Source: Paraburkholderia haematera
GTDB taxonomy: Bacteria > Pseudomonadota > Gammaproteobacteria > Burkholderiales > Burkholderiaceae
Length of the DNA stretch: 64,000 bases
Assembly (NCBI RefSeq): GCF_905220975.1
Contig: NZ_CAJNBK010000008.1
Span: 206,919 to 270,918 of the forward strand
Direction of reading: 5' to 3'
The notes beneath the pieces were generated by a model, which worked only from the letters and a program-made list of their open reading frames with translations, ran no database searches and was not told the DNA's origin. Below are positions 7,977 to 16,154 of the stretch, in pieces. Position 1 is the first letter of the stretch. Each line of letters begins with the position of its first letter. The translations under genes were made by a program, and so were the position numbers.

Positions 7977-9913
7977 AGCCCCTCCTTGATCGCCGTACCT
8001 TGCGATGGCGCTGCGGAACGCTCTTCCGCCTTATCCACCGTGTCGTCGCCAAAACGCTCACGAATGAAACCGACGATGCCCTGCGGAAACGCAATCACGA
8101 GCAGCAGGATCGCGAAGCCCAGCAACGCCTGCCAATAATCGGTTTGCCGCGCAACGGTGTCCTGCAACCACGTGAAAACGGCAGCGCCAACGATCGGGCC
8201 TGTCAATGTTTGCAGGCCGCCGAGCAGCACCATCACGAGGCCATCCACCGAGCGGCTCACGCTAATTACCTCTGGTGAAATCGTCCCCTTGGAGAAGGCA
8301 TAAAGCGATCCGGCGAGGCCGCAAAACAGCGACGCGACGACGAACGCGGCCCACTGCACGCGTTTCACGTCGATGCCGATTGCCTCGGCGCGCAGCACCG
8401 AATCGCGCGACGCCCGCATCGCGTAGCCAAGCGGCGAGAACAGCATCTTGCGCAGCAGCCACACACCCAACACCGCACAGGCGAGCGTCAAATAATAGAA
8501 AGCCACCGGCGAGGACAACCAGTTCGACGGCCACAAGCCGAGAATGCCGTTACTGCCGCCGGTCACGTCGTCCCACTGGAACACGACCGACCAGACGATT
8601 TGCGCGAACGCGAGCGTCAGCATCGCGAGGTAGACGCCTGAGAGGCGCACGCAAAACCAGCCGAACACGAGCGCGCCCGCCACTGCGAGCAAGGGGCCGA
8701 GCAGCAGCGCGGCTTCCATCGGCAGATTCAACACTTTGAGAAACAGCGCGGCCCCGTATGCGCCCAGGCCGAAATACGCAGCGTGGCCGAACGAATGCAT
8801 GCCGCCCGGGCCCATGATGAAATGCAGACTCGTTGCGAACAAGACGGCGATCAGGATTTCGACCAGCAGCACCGGCATGTAGGGAAACGCATTGGCCGCC
8901 AGCGGCGCGAGTATCAGCACCAGCAAAGCGATGGCCGCCAACCATTTCAGGCGTTTGCCTGCGGGCCTCAATGGCGCTTCAGGCGCCGCCATGCCACGCA
9001 CCGCGGCGCTTGCCTTCCCCAGCAATCCCCAGGGCCGCACCACCAGCACCACCGCCATCACCACGAATTCCGCGACGAGCGTAAAGCGGCTCAACGACAG
9101 ATCGATACCGAACACCGACACATGGCCGATGCCGATGCACAACGCCTTGATCTCGGCGATCAGCAAGGCCGCGACGAACGCGCCCGGAATCGACCCCATG
9201 CCGCCGACCACGACGACGACGAACGCATTGCCGATAGTCTCCAGATCCAGCGACAAATTCGCCGACATCCTCGGCCCTTGCAGCGCCCCGCCCAGCCCGG
9301 CGAGAAACGCACCGACGAAAAACACACCGGTGAACAGCCACGCCTGATTGATGCCGAGCGCGCCGAGCATCTCGCGATCCTGCGTTGCGGCGCGCACCAG
9401 CGTGCCCCAGCGCGTACGCGTCAACGCATACCAGAGCAGCAGTAACACCACCGGCCCGATCACGATCAGCGCGATATCGTAGGTTGGCAGCGGATGGCCG
9501 AGAAAATCGACTGCGCCGGCCAGATGCGGCGCACGCGGTCCGAAGAGGTCTTCCGGGCCCCATAGCCACAGCGCGGCATCGCGAAAGATCAGCACAAGCG
9601 CGAAGGTGGCCAGCAGGTGAAACAACTCGGGCGCCTGGTAGATGCGCCGCAATACGATCATTTCGACCAGCGCGCCGAGCACCGCGACCACCAGGGCGGC
9701 CGCCAGCACCGACAACCAGAACCCGCCCGCCGTATGACCGAAACGGCTCGCGATGCTATACGCGACATAGATGCCGAACATATAGAACGAACCATGCGCG
9801 AAGTTGACGATGCGCGTCACGCCGAAGATCAACGACAAACCGGCGGCGACGAGAAACAGCGTCGACGCGTCGGCGAGTCCGTTGACCAGCTGTACCAGCA
9901 AATTCGAAAACAT
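7973..9913 (-). CDS. Fused LivH-LivM permease of a branched-chain amino acid-type ABC importer
   Basis: A single 646-residue membrane protein combining both permease halves that are normally separate. Residues 1 to about 300 are LivH-like, with the EMIVLRRIYQ segment, the DREMLGALGIN loop and the GGMGSIPGAFVAALLIAE motif. A short linker (about 300-320) leads to a LivM-like half with HFIMGPGGMHSFGHAAYFGLGAYGA and the DSVLRAEAIGID coupling loop. About 16-18 helices are expected. AAGGG precedes the start at 9913. The frame is intact across the junction with no sign of a recent frameshift. Together with LivG, LivF and the binding protein it makes a complete importer, presumably for the substrate of this catabolic operon. 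Confidence 0.92.
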   Translation of the reverse strand: MFSNLLVQLVNGLADASTLFLVAAGLSLIFGVTRIVNFAHGSFYMFGIYVAYSIASRFGHTAGGFWLSVLAAALVVAVLGALVEMIVLRRIYQAPELFHLLATFALVLIFRDAALWLWGPEDLFGPRAPHLAGAVDFLGHPLPTYDIALIVIGPVVLLLLWYALTRTRWGTLVRAATQDREMLGALGINQAWLFTGVFFVGAFLAGLGGALQGPRMSANLSLDLETIGNAFVVVVVGGMGSIPGAFVAALLIAEIKALCIGIGHVSVFGIDLSLSRFTLVAEFVVMAVVLVVRPWGLLGKASAAVRGMAAPEAPLRPAGKRLKWLAAIALLVLILAPLAANAFPYMPVLLVEILIAVLFATSLHFIMGPGGMHSFGHAAYFGLGAYGAALFLKVLNLPMEAALLLGPLLAVAGALVFGWFCVRLSGVYLAMLTLAFAQIVWSVVFQWDDVTGGSNGILGLWPSNWLSSPVAFYYLTLACAVLGVWLLRKMLFSPLGYAMRASRDSVLRAEAIGIDVKRVQWAAFVVASLFCGLAGSLYAFSKGTISPEVISVSRSVDGLVMVLLGGLQTLTGPIVGAAVFTWLQDTVARQTDYWQALLGFAILLLVIAFPQGIVGFIRERFGDDTVDKAEERSAAPSQGTAIKEGL

Positions 9914-9931
9914 CGCGACCCTTAAAATGAC

Positions 9932-10516
9932 TCAACGCAACCCGTCTTCGCCCTTGATTTCACTCACCTGCAAGCCGCCGACGCGCGGCAGCGGCCGGCC
10001 CGAAGCCGTCACGGCAACGGCCACGACGATTTCGTTCGCTCGCGGCGCGTCGGACACCCGCGCCTCGATCGCGTCGAAATGGCTGCGCACGAAGGCGGCA
10101 TCTTTGTGGCCCAGCGGCACGTCGATCGCGGTGCCGAGCGTACCCATTTTTTTCGCCGACGGCACCAGCGCCGCGCCCTTTTCCACCGCGACGCGCAGCG
10201 GAGCGCCGAGCTTGGGATGCAGGATCGCCGCCGCATGTTCGAGCTCGCCCGCTTCGCCGACGATCGCCGCCTTGCCGTAGCTTTGCGCTTCACCTGGTTT
10301 AATACCCAGCGCTTCGACGCACTTGTTGCCGAGCAACGCACCGAGTTCTTCGCCGGCTTCGATCAGCGCGTCCAGCTTCGCCTCGTAGCGGCCCGCGTAG
10401 GGATTGTCGATCACCGCAATCGCGACTGCACGGCGTGCCGGCGGCTCGACGGCCTGCCCCATTTCAATGCGTGTTTCATCGACCTGCACGACCAGCTTGC
10501 GAAGCTTGATTGCCAT
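9932..10516 (-). CDS. Amino acid synthesis (PF06684, DUF1185) family protein, copy 2
   Basis: A 194-residue protein with GGAGGG ahead of the ATG at 10516. It belongs to the small AA_synth/DUF1185 family, in which no reaction is firmly established as far as I know. It is paralogous to the next gene upstream. Shared blocks are NP(Y/F)AGRYEA near residue 50, SYGK(A/G)AIVG near 100, GELEH, DVPL.H..A..VRSHFDAIE near 140-160, and the C-terminal GGL...I.G.DGLR. No signal peptide or membrane helix is visible. Its place between the reductase genes and the transporter suggests a catabolic step or a chaperone role for ring chemistry (inference). Confidence 0.85.
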   Translation of the reverse strand: MAIKLRKLVVQVDETRIEMGQAVEPPARRAVAIAVIDNPYAGRYEAKLDALIEAGEELGALLGNKCVEALGIKPGEAQSYGKAAIVGEAGELEHAAAILHPKLGAPLRVAVEKGAALVPSAKKMGTLGTAIDVPLGHKDAAFVRSHFDAIEARVSDAPRANEIVVAVAVTASGRPLPRVGGLQVSEIKGEDGLR

Positions 10517-10596
10517 GTCACCCTCCGGGTTTCGATGCGTGTTCTGCCTGTTGCTTCAGCTTTTTGCTTCGGCGCATTGCGTGGATCAAACGCCGC

Positions 10597-11187
10597 TCAA
10601 CGCAAACCGTCCTTGCCCACAATCGCCTCTTTCGCAAGCCCGCCGACACGCGCATGCACGCGCTGCCCGGTGCTCATCACGAGGATAACCACCAGTTCGT
10701 CCGCGGCGGGGGCACCGGGCACACGCACTTCGATCGCGTCGAAATGGCTGCGCACGTAGCTCGCGTTGACGTGCGTCAGCGGCACGTCGAGCGCGGTGGA
10801 AGGCGCGCCGACTTTCTTGGTCGACGGCACGATCGCATTGGTCGGCACACCGTTTTTCTCCAGCAATTCGCGCATCGCATAGCCGCCGGGGACATGCCAC
10901 AACGCGCCATGCTCGAGTTCGCCACGCGAGCCGACGATTGCGCCCTTGCCGTAGCTTTCGATCGACGCGTGCGGCACGGCCATTGCCGCCAGCAGCCGTT
11001 GCGCCATGTCCAGGCCGATCGGCTTGAGCGCTTCCATCGCGGGCTCGATTCTAGCTTCGTAGCGGCCGGCGAACGGATTCGTCATTACCGCGGCAATCGC
11101 GCCGCGCCGCAACGGCTGCGCGGGTGCGGGACCGAACTCGTGGAAAATGTCTTCGACGTGCGTCAGCACGCGGCGTAATTCGAACAC
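10597..11187 (-). CDS. Amino acid synthesis (PF06684, DUF1185) family protein, copy 1
   Basis: A 196-residue paralogue of the downstream gene, sharing the NPFAGRYEARIEP, SYGKGAIVG, GELEHGA and DVPLTHVNASYVRSHFDAIEVR blocks. The start is a GTG at 11187. It is supported by GGAGG five bases upstream, which lies inside the preceding UPF0280 gene, so the two reading frames overlap by 25 nt. The product is probably cytoplasmic. The two copies may form a hetero-oligomer (inference). No catalytic role can be assigned from sequence alone. Confidence 0.85.
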   Translation of the reverse strand: MFELRRVLTHVEDIFHEFGPAPAQPLRRGAIAAVMTNPFAGRYEARIEPAMEALKPIGLDMAQRLLAAMAVPHASIESYGKGAIVGSRGELEHGALWHVPGGYAMRELLEKNGVPTNAIVPSTKKVGAPSTALDVPLTHVNASYVRSHFDAIEVRVPGAPAADELVVILVMSTGQRVHARVGGLAKEAIVGKDGLR

Positions 11188-12101
11188 GGAGCCTCCGTTG
11201 TTATTTCAGCGCAGTTCGTGAACAACGCGCCATTGCGATGGGTACCGGCCACGCGCGCCCGCCCTTGCAGGAACAGCGCGGCGCCTTCGATCAAGCCTTG
11301 TTCCTGCAAACGCTGCGCTGCCTCGAAGCCTCGCGTCAATGCGAAATCGATCAATGGTGGCGGCAAGGACGGCACGTCGACGGTCACGAGCATGTCGCCC
11401 AGATCGCTATCGTCCTTCAACGAGGAAGCCGGCCTGCGCACAATGCCCGCATGGTCCAGATTGACGGCGTTGGCGATCATCGTCGCGGCGGCATCGGCGG
11501 TGGCGGCGTTGCGGGCTAGCACCGTCACGCTGTCGGCAATCCCCAGGCTGAAGCTACGCCCACGCCAGCCGCTTGTCGCGACGCCGCGAACCGGCATGGC
11601 GGCGTCGAGCGTCAGGTTTGCGTCTAACGCTTGATCGCCTGACAGCCTCGCGCCCGAGGACGCTGCCAGATCGGCGAACACGCCCACACGGTACTGTTGT
11701 CCTTCGGTCAAATGGAGTGCGATGTCGCCGCCGTTATTGATGAAGGCGCGCGCTATGCCTTCATGCGCGAACGCCGTGATCAATTCATCCGCGACGCTGC
11801 CTGCAACCGCCGCCATCGGCGTGACGTAGCGCGCGCGGTGCGGATGACATGCGCTCCACATACGGCGGGCCACGGGACCTTTCAACACGCAATCGCCATG
11901 CGCCGCGTCGCTCGGCACAGGCCGCCGCAGCAGCTTCAACTCAGCGACCAATTCAGGCAACACGTCTACAAAACGCGCCCAGCACGCCTCGTACGCGGCG
12001 TGCACCGCCGCGGGTTCGCCGTCCGCGCTGAGGATCAGATCGATCGGCCCATGCTGCCAATGCCAGCGGGCCGCGTCGAGCCGGGTGCGGGTTGCGTTCA
12101 T
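11163..12101 (-). CDS. UPF0280 family protein, ApbE-like fold; candidate flavin transferase for the neighbouring reductase
   Basis: About 312 residues from the ATG at 12101. An in-frame GTG at 12122 is an alternative, and neither start has a clear Shine-Dalgarno. The protein shows UPF0280 blocks: RWHWQHGPIDLILSADG at the N-terminus, VTPMAAVAGSVADELI, RAFINNGGDIALHL and RGVATSGWRGRSFSLGIADSVTVLA followed by TADAAATMIANAV. The VTV...ADAAAT stretch resembles the substrate-binding end of ApbE FMN transferases, which attach flavin covalently to Thr. It sits directly downstream of the 6-hydroxynicotinate reductase homologue, an enzyme reported in E. barkeri to carry covalent flavin. A maturation role is therefore plausible but unproven. 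The stop overlaps the next gene by 25 nt. Confidence 0.78.
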   Translation of the reverse strand: MNATRTRLDAARWHWQHGPIDLILSADGEPAAVHAAYEACWARFVDVLPELVAELKLLRRPVPSDAAHGDCVLKGPVARRMWSACHPHRARYVTPMAAVAGSVADELITAFAHEGIARAFINNGGDIALHLTEGQQYRVGVFADLAASSGARLSGDQALDANLTLDAAMPVRGVATSGWRGRSFSLGIADSVTVLARNAATADAAATMIANAVNLDHAGIVRRPASSLKDDSDLGDMLVTVDVPSLPPPLIDFALTRGFEAAQRLQEQGLIEGAALFLQGRARVAGTHRNGALFTNCAEITTEAPCSNYAAC

Positions 12102-12132
12102 CGGGTTCGTCGCATCGGTCACGGTGACGCCG

Positions 12133-13761
12133 TTAGCCAAGCATCGGCGGCATGGCGGGCGGCCATGGGTTGTCTGGATTACGCGCCAGAGTCCTGCGCG
12201 CGAGCGGCGCCCCTTCCGTATGCTCCGGCCCGTTCGCCAGTACGCTTTCCAGCGAACGCACCGCGTCGAGATGGCCGCCGAGATCGCGATACGCGTCATA
12301 CGTCATGGTGAATTCGATCGGCGCGACGATCGCGGGCGTCGGCACGGTGCCGAACGATCGATCGGGCATGCGCGAAACATCCACCATGACGGTGATGCCG
12401 CCACCCGGCCACACATACGCGGGTGCCCCGCCACATGTTACGTTGACCAGCTTCTGTTTGATGGCGCGTGTGAGCAGGACCGGATTCTCCGTTGCGCCCG
12501 CTCGCAAGCTACCGCCCGCGCCGCCGAGAAACAGCACCGTAGCGAGCGACGGTTCGCAATTCTCTCCGATCCGTTCAACCGTGTGGCGCACAGCATCCGG
12601 CATCGCGGCGATACGCGGCACGAGGTCCTGATCGAGCTCATACCACTGCGCGTGTTCGCCGGTGGTGGACACCATCAACAAGCGCATGCCCGGCTTCGCC
12701 ACCGCGGGATCGAAACCTTCGACAATCGCGAGTGGGTCCTGAATATCGGTGCCGCCCCACCCGGTGCCGGGATTCGCGACCTGGAAATAGCGGCCCGGGG
12801 TCGATTTGCGTCCGCGAATCTTCAGACCTGAGCGCGTCATGCCGAGGCAGCGGCCCGCCTGATGTTCAGTAAGCACGCCGGTGATGTGATCGTCGACCAC
12901 CACCACTTCGTCGGCGTGACCGAACCATTGCTTGGCGAAGATACCGATGGTGGCGGACCCGCAGCCCACCCGCATACGCCGCTCTTCGACGCCGTCGACA
13001 ATCGGCGCCGCGCCCGCACGAATCACCAGACTTGCGCCGCCGTCAATGCTCAACTCCACCGCTTCCTTGTTGCCTAGCGCGAGCATCATGTCGCACGTTA
13101 CGCGGCCTTCTTTCTTGCTGCCGCCAGTCAGATGATGGACGCCGCCGAGGCTCAGCATCTGCGAGCCATACTCCGCCGTGGTCACATGCCCCACGATCTC
13201 ACCGTGGCAACGCACGTTCGATTGCTCCGGCCCGAGAAAGCGGTCGGTATCGATCTTCACCTTGAAACTGCAATAGCTGAAAATGCCCTCGGTCACGACC
13301 GTGATCATGTCGACGTCGTCGAGCTTCGAGGAAACAATGAAAGGCGCGGGCTTGTAGTCAGGATAAGTAGACGATGCACCAATGCCGGTCACGAAAAGCG
13401 CCTGCTCCGCAGCAGGATCGCGTGCTTCGGACGATGCACCAAATTCGACCGTCGCATCCGCACCGCTCGTATTCGCTTCGGTTAAAGCCGTACGCGACAG
13501 AAACACCACGGGGTCGACGCGAATCAGCCGTCCGTCGGCATTCGCATAACGATCGCATGCGCCGGTGCGGCCTTCCGATATCTGGCACAACACCGGGCAC
13601 GCATTGCATTCGATCTTGTTCGACGCCATCCGCTCGCTGCGTGGCGTCGCTTTCTCCAGCACGGTCGGACCCGGTGTCGAGGCGGTTTCGCCGTCGACGC
13701 TGTCCGCACCGAAATCGACCTTCGTATGTTCTGTCATGGCGGGGTTCCCATACGACGACAT
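12133..13761 (-). CDS. hnr: 6-hydroxynicotinate reductase homologue (iron-sulfur protein)
   Basis: First gene of the leftward operon. Either ATG 13761 (542 residues, CAGGA nine bases upstream) or ATG 13737 (534 residues) could start it. Longer in-frame starts would run into the promoter/operator and are less likely. A cysteine cluster CNACPVLC...GAC (spacing Cx2Cx3Cx9C) near residues 50-67 should bind a [4Fe-4S] cluster. Further Cys occur in SYCSFKVK, NVRCHG, MRVGCGS and GRCLGM. The sequence matches my memory of Eubacterium barkeri Hnr, which reduces 6-hydroxynicotinate to 1,4,5,6-tetrahydro-6-oxonicotinate using Fe-S clusters and covalent flavin. Homologues with hydroxylase and enamidase genes are known in Proteobacteria. 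The natural electron donor is not evident here: no ferredoxin or dedicated reductase lies in the operon. Confidence 0.8.
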   Translation of the reverse strand: MSSYGNPAMTEHTKVDFGADSVDGETASTPGPTVLEKATPRSERMASNKIECNACPVLCQISEGRTGACDRYANADGRLIRVDPVVFLSRTALTEANTSGADATVEFGASSEARDPAAEQALFVTGIGASSTYPDYKPAPFIVSSKLDDVDMITVVTEGIFSYCSFKVKIDTDRFLGPEQSNVRCHGEIVGHVTTAEYGSQMLSLGGVHHLTGGSKKEGRVTCDMMLALGNKEAVELSIDGGASLVIRAGAAPIVDGVEERRMRVGCGSATIGIFAKQWFGHADEVVVVDDHITGVLTEHQAGRCLGMTRSGLKIRGRKSTPGRYFQVANPGTGWGGTDIQDPLAIVEGFDPAVAKPGMRLLMVSTTGEHAQWYELDQDLVPRIAAMPDAVRHTVERIGENCEPSLATVLFLGGAGGSLRAGATENPVLLTRAIKQKLVNVTCGGAPAYVWPGGGITVMVDVSRMPDRSFGTVPTPAIVAPIEFTMTYDAYRDLGGHLDAVRSLESVLANGPEHTEGAPLARRTLARNPDNPWPPAMPPMLG

Positions 13762-13853
13762 TACAATCGGTCCTGCCCGGCTGACGAATAGCCCCTTTTT
13801 AAAGGGACTTTCGCGTGATCCGCATTTTTCCATGTTGCGGTCACTCACCGTTC

Positions 13854-13871
13854 GTGTAGTATCCGCTACAC
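13854..13871. promoter_or_regulatory. Palindromic operator candidate between hnr operon and tetR
   Basis: GTGTAG-TATCCG-CTACAC is a perfect 6-bp inverted repeat with a 6-bp spacer. It lies about 95 bp upstream of the hnr start and 270 bp upstream of the divergent TetR start, where a TetR-family repressor would be expected to bind. A GATACT element on the minus strand falls inside it and could be the -10 of the operon promoter. Confidence 0.5.
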
Positions 13872-14060
13872 CAAACTTGCATGAAATCTACTCGATCAAA
13901 ATAGACTGCGCAACGAGTTTCCCAGCGCAGAGCTGAATGCTGCGGCGCGGCATTGCCCTATGAATCACGATTCAATCTACGCCGAAGCACGCGATCGCGC
14001 AGGGCATTTCGTCGCGCGTAATATGGGCTGTATGATGAAGGCGCGCTGTGCCTAACCGCA

Positions 14061-14083
14061 CCTCGGTGCACCTCGGTGCACCT
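14061..14083. repeat. Short tandem CCTCGGTGCA repeat
   Basis: CCTCGGTGCA occurs twice in a row (14061-14080) with GTGCAC palindromic steps, about 60 bp upstream of the TetR start codon. It may be a regulatory element of the TetR gene. No protein-coding role is apparent. Confidence 0.4.
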
Positions 14084-14140
14084 AAGCGGCTACGGCGCAT
14101 GCCGTTCAACCCGACGCTAACAAAGAGATCCGAGACCGCC

Positions 14141-14842
14141 ATGAGTCCCACTGCCGCCCGCAAGCCGGGCGCTATCGGCATCCGAGCGAAGCAGGCACAA
14201 GATACGCGCGCCAAGATTCTCAAAGCGGCCATCAAGGTCTTTGCAAAACAGGGCTTTGCAAGCGGCCGGGTCGAAAGTATTTCGAAGGCCGCGCGTTCGC
14301 ACGACCGGATGATCTATTACTACTTCGGCAGCAAGGAACAGTTGTTTGTCGAAGTCCTGGAGACGATCTACGCGCAGTTCAACGAGGCCGAAAGCAAGCT
14401 CGATCTCGATCTGGACGATCCCTTGCACGGCCTCGAGCAGATGGTCGAATTCGTCTGGCAGTACTACCTCGATCATCCCGAGTTCGTCACGCTGCTGTCG
14501 AGCGAGAATCTGCATCAGGGCAAACACGCAAAGAAATCGTTAAAGCTGAAGGAGATTTCCGGCTATGCGATTTCGGTCGTGCAGAAGCTATTGGACGCGG
14601 GCAAGGCGCAAAACGTCTTTCGTACCGACGTCAAGGCGCGTGATGTGTACCTGATGATCGCGTCGCTCGGTTATTTTTATAACGCCAATCAGTACACGTT
14701 AGGTGCGTTTCTCGGCGAACCCCTGATGGATGAGGTTGCGCTCGCGCATTGGCGCGAGGTCATCAAGGACACGGTGTTGCGCGCGGTGCGCTTGCAGTTG
14801 CCGACTGAAACGGCGGTGATGAGCGAGAGCAGGATTGCCTGA
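14141..14842 (+). CDS. TetR/AcrR family transcriptional regulator
   Basis: 233 residues from the ATG at 14141. The N-terminal helix-turn-helix is recognisable (TRAKILKAAIKVFAKQGFASGRVESISKAARSHDRMIYYYFGSKEQLF, about residues 24-68). A C-terminal all-helical ligand domain follows. Divergent from the hnr operon and next to an 18-bp palindrome, it is the likely local regulator, perhaps responding to a pathway intermediate (inference). An in-frame ATG at 14048 would lengthen the protein but runs through the GTGCAC repeat, so 14141 is preferred. Confidence 0.9.
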   Translation: MSPTAARKPGAIGIRAKQAQDTRAKILKAAIKVFAKQGFASGRVESISKAARSHDRMIYYYFGSKEQLFVEVLETIYAQFNEAESKLDLDLDDPLHGLEQMVEFVWQYYLDHPEFVTLLSSENLHQGKHAKKSLKLKEISGYAISVVQKLLDAGKAQNVFRTDVKARDVYLMIASLGYFYNANQYTLGAFLGEPLMDEVALAHWREVIKDTVLRAVRLQLPTETAVMSESRIA

Positions 14843-14965
14843 AGCGCGTTTCGTCCGATGTACGCTTCAGGCTCTGAGCCGCATGATTGCGGTGGGAGAC
14901 AGGCGTTGCAGAAACGGCGCCAGTGCTCGGTACGCGGCGAGTGCCGCGTCCGTATTGCAGCATCG

Positions 14966-15361
14966 TTACGGCTTTGCCGCTGCCGCGTCGTCTTCGCGGA
15001 ACAGTTTATCGGCCAGGTGAAACGCCGAGTTCGCCGCCGGCACACCGCAATAGATCGCGGTTTGCAGCAACACTTCCTTGATCTGCTCGCGCGTCACGCC
15101 ATTGTTTTTCGCGGCGCGCAAATGCAGGGCGAGTTCTTCGCTGCGATTGAGCGCGACCATCATCGCGATAGTCAGCAGGCTGCGCGTGTGGCGCGGCAAA
15201 CCTTCGCGCGTCCAGATTTCGCCCCATGCGTAGCGGGTAATCAAGTTCTGGAACTCGTCGGTCAACTCTGTGCGATTCGCGAGCGACCGGTCGACATGCG
15301 CACTACCCAGCACCGCGCGGCGCACATCGAGTCCGGCTTCGTAGCGGTCTTCGTCGTTCAT
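14966..15361 (-). CDS. pcaC: 4-carboxymuconolactone decarboxylase
   Basis: 131 residues of the carboxymuconolactone decarboxylase family. Its blocks are LDVRRAVLGSAHVDRS, NLITRYAWGEIW, TIAMMVALNR, ELALHLRAAKNNGVTREQIKEVLLQTAIYCGVPAANSAF. It converts 4-carboxymuconolactone to 3-oxoadipate enol-lactone in protocatechuate catabolism. The start overlaps the pcaD stop by ATGA (15358-15361). It is the last gene of the leftward pca unit and converges on the TetR gene across 123 nt with no obvious terminator. Confidence 0.95.
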   Translation of the reverse strand: MNDEDRYEAGLDVRRAVLGSAHVDRSLANRTELTDEFQNLITRYAWGEIWTREGLPRHTRSLLTIAMMVALNRSEELALHLRAAKNNGVTREQIKEVLLQTAIYCGVPAANSAFHLADKLFREDDAAAAKP

Positions 15362-16149
15362 TTCTGCTCCGTCAGGAAGTCGAGCACCGTCTTCGTGAAG
15401 GCCTCGGCTCTCTCGATGTTGGAAATATGCGAAGCCTCCAGTTCGACATAACGCGCGCCCGGAATCGCTTGCGCCAGTTCGCGGCCTTGTGCCGGCGTGG
15501 CGGCCAGATCGTGCGTGCCGCTGATCACCAGCGCCGGCACCTTGATACTGGGGGCTTCAGGGCGCAGATCGGCGGCGTCGATAGCGTCGCAATTCGATGC
15601 GTAGCCTTCCTTGTCGGTATGCACGAACACATCGCGGATCATGGCAAATACCACCGGTTCATGTTCGATAAAGTCGGCGGTGAACCAGCGCGGCAGGACC
15701 GCCTCGGCCAGCGCGAGCATACCTTCCGTGCGGGCACGTGCGGCGCGCGGCACCCACACTTCCGGCGAACCGATGCGCGCCGCCGTATTGGACAGCACGA
15801 CGCGCTCGAGACGATTCGCGTGACGCGCGGCCAATGCGACGCCAGTGAGGCCGCCCATCGACAGACCGCAGAAATTCGCGCGTGCGATCTTCAGCGTGTC
15901 CATCAGACCGAGCACGTCGCCGGTCAGTTGCTCGATCGTATACGGACCTTTCGGCGCTTCCGAGTGTCCATGACCGCGCGTGTCGTAGCGCAGCACGCGG
16001 AAGTGTTTGGACAGCGCGGCGACCTGCGGCGTCCACATCGACAGATCGCTGCCGAGCGAATTCGACAACACGATCCACGGTGCATTGCCGTGACGGTCAC
16101 CGTCGATTCGATAATGAAGCTCGGTACCGTTGACTGCGGCGTAGGGCAT
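15358..16149 (-). CDS. pcaD: 3-oxoadipate enol-lactonase
   Basis: 263-residue alpha/beta hydrolase. The nucleophile elbow is GLSMGG near residue 98. The acid is in VPALVISGTHD and the His in ASHISNIE near the C-terminus, so the Ser-Asp-His triad is complete. It hydrolyses 3-oxoadipate enol-lactone to 3-oxoadipate, the step after PcaC. It lies 5 nt downstream of pcaB and is coupled to pcaC. Confidence 0.95.
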   Translation of the reverse strand: MPYAAVNGTELHYRIDGDRHGNAPWIVLSNSLGSDLSMWTPQVAALSKHFRVLRYDTRGHGHSEAPKGPYTIEQLTGDVLGLMDTLKIARANFCGLSMGGLTGVALAARHANRLERVVLSNTAARIGSPEVWVPRAARARTEGMLALAEAVLPRWFTADFIEHEPVVFAMIRDVFVHTDKEGYASNCDAIDAADLRPEAPSIKVPALVISGTHDLAATPAQGRELAQAIPGARYVELEASHISNIERAEAFTKTVLDFLTEQK

Positions 16150-16154
16150 GCCGG

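Noticed and set aside
13762..13848. Longer hnr start at 13848
   Set aside because: It would place the start next to the operator palindrome and add a 29-residue stretch without similarity; 13761 has a better Shine-Dalgarno.
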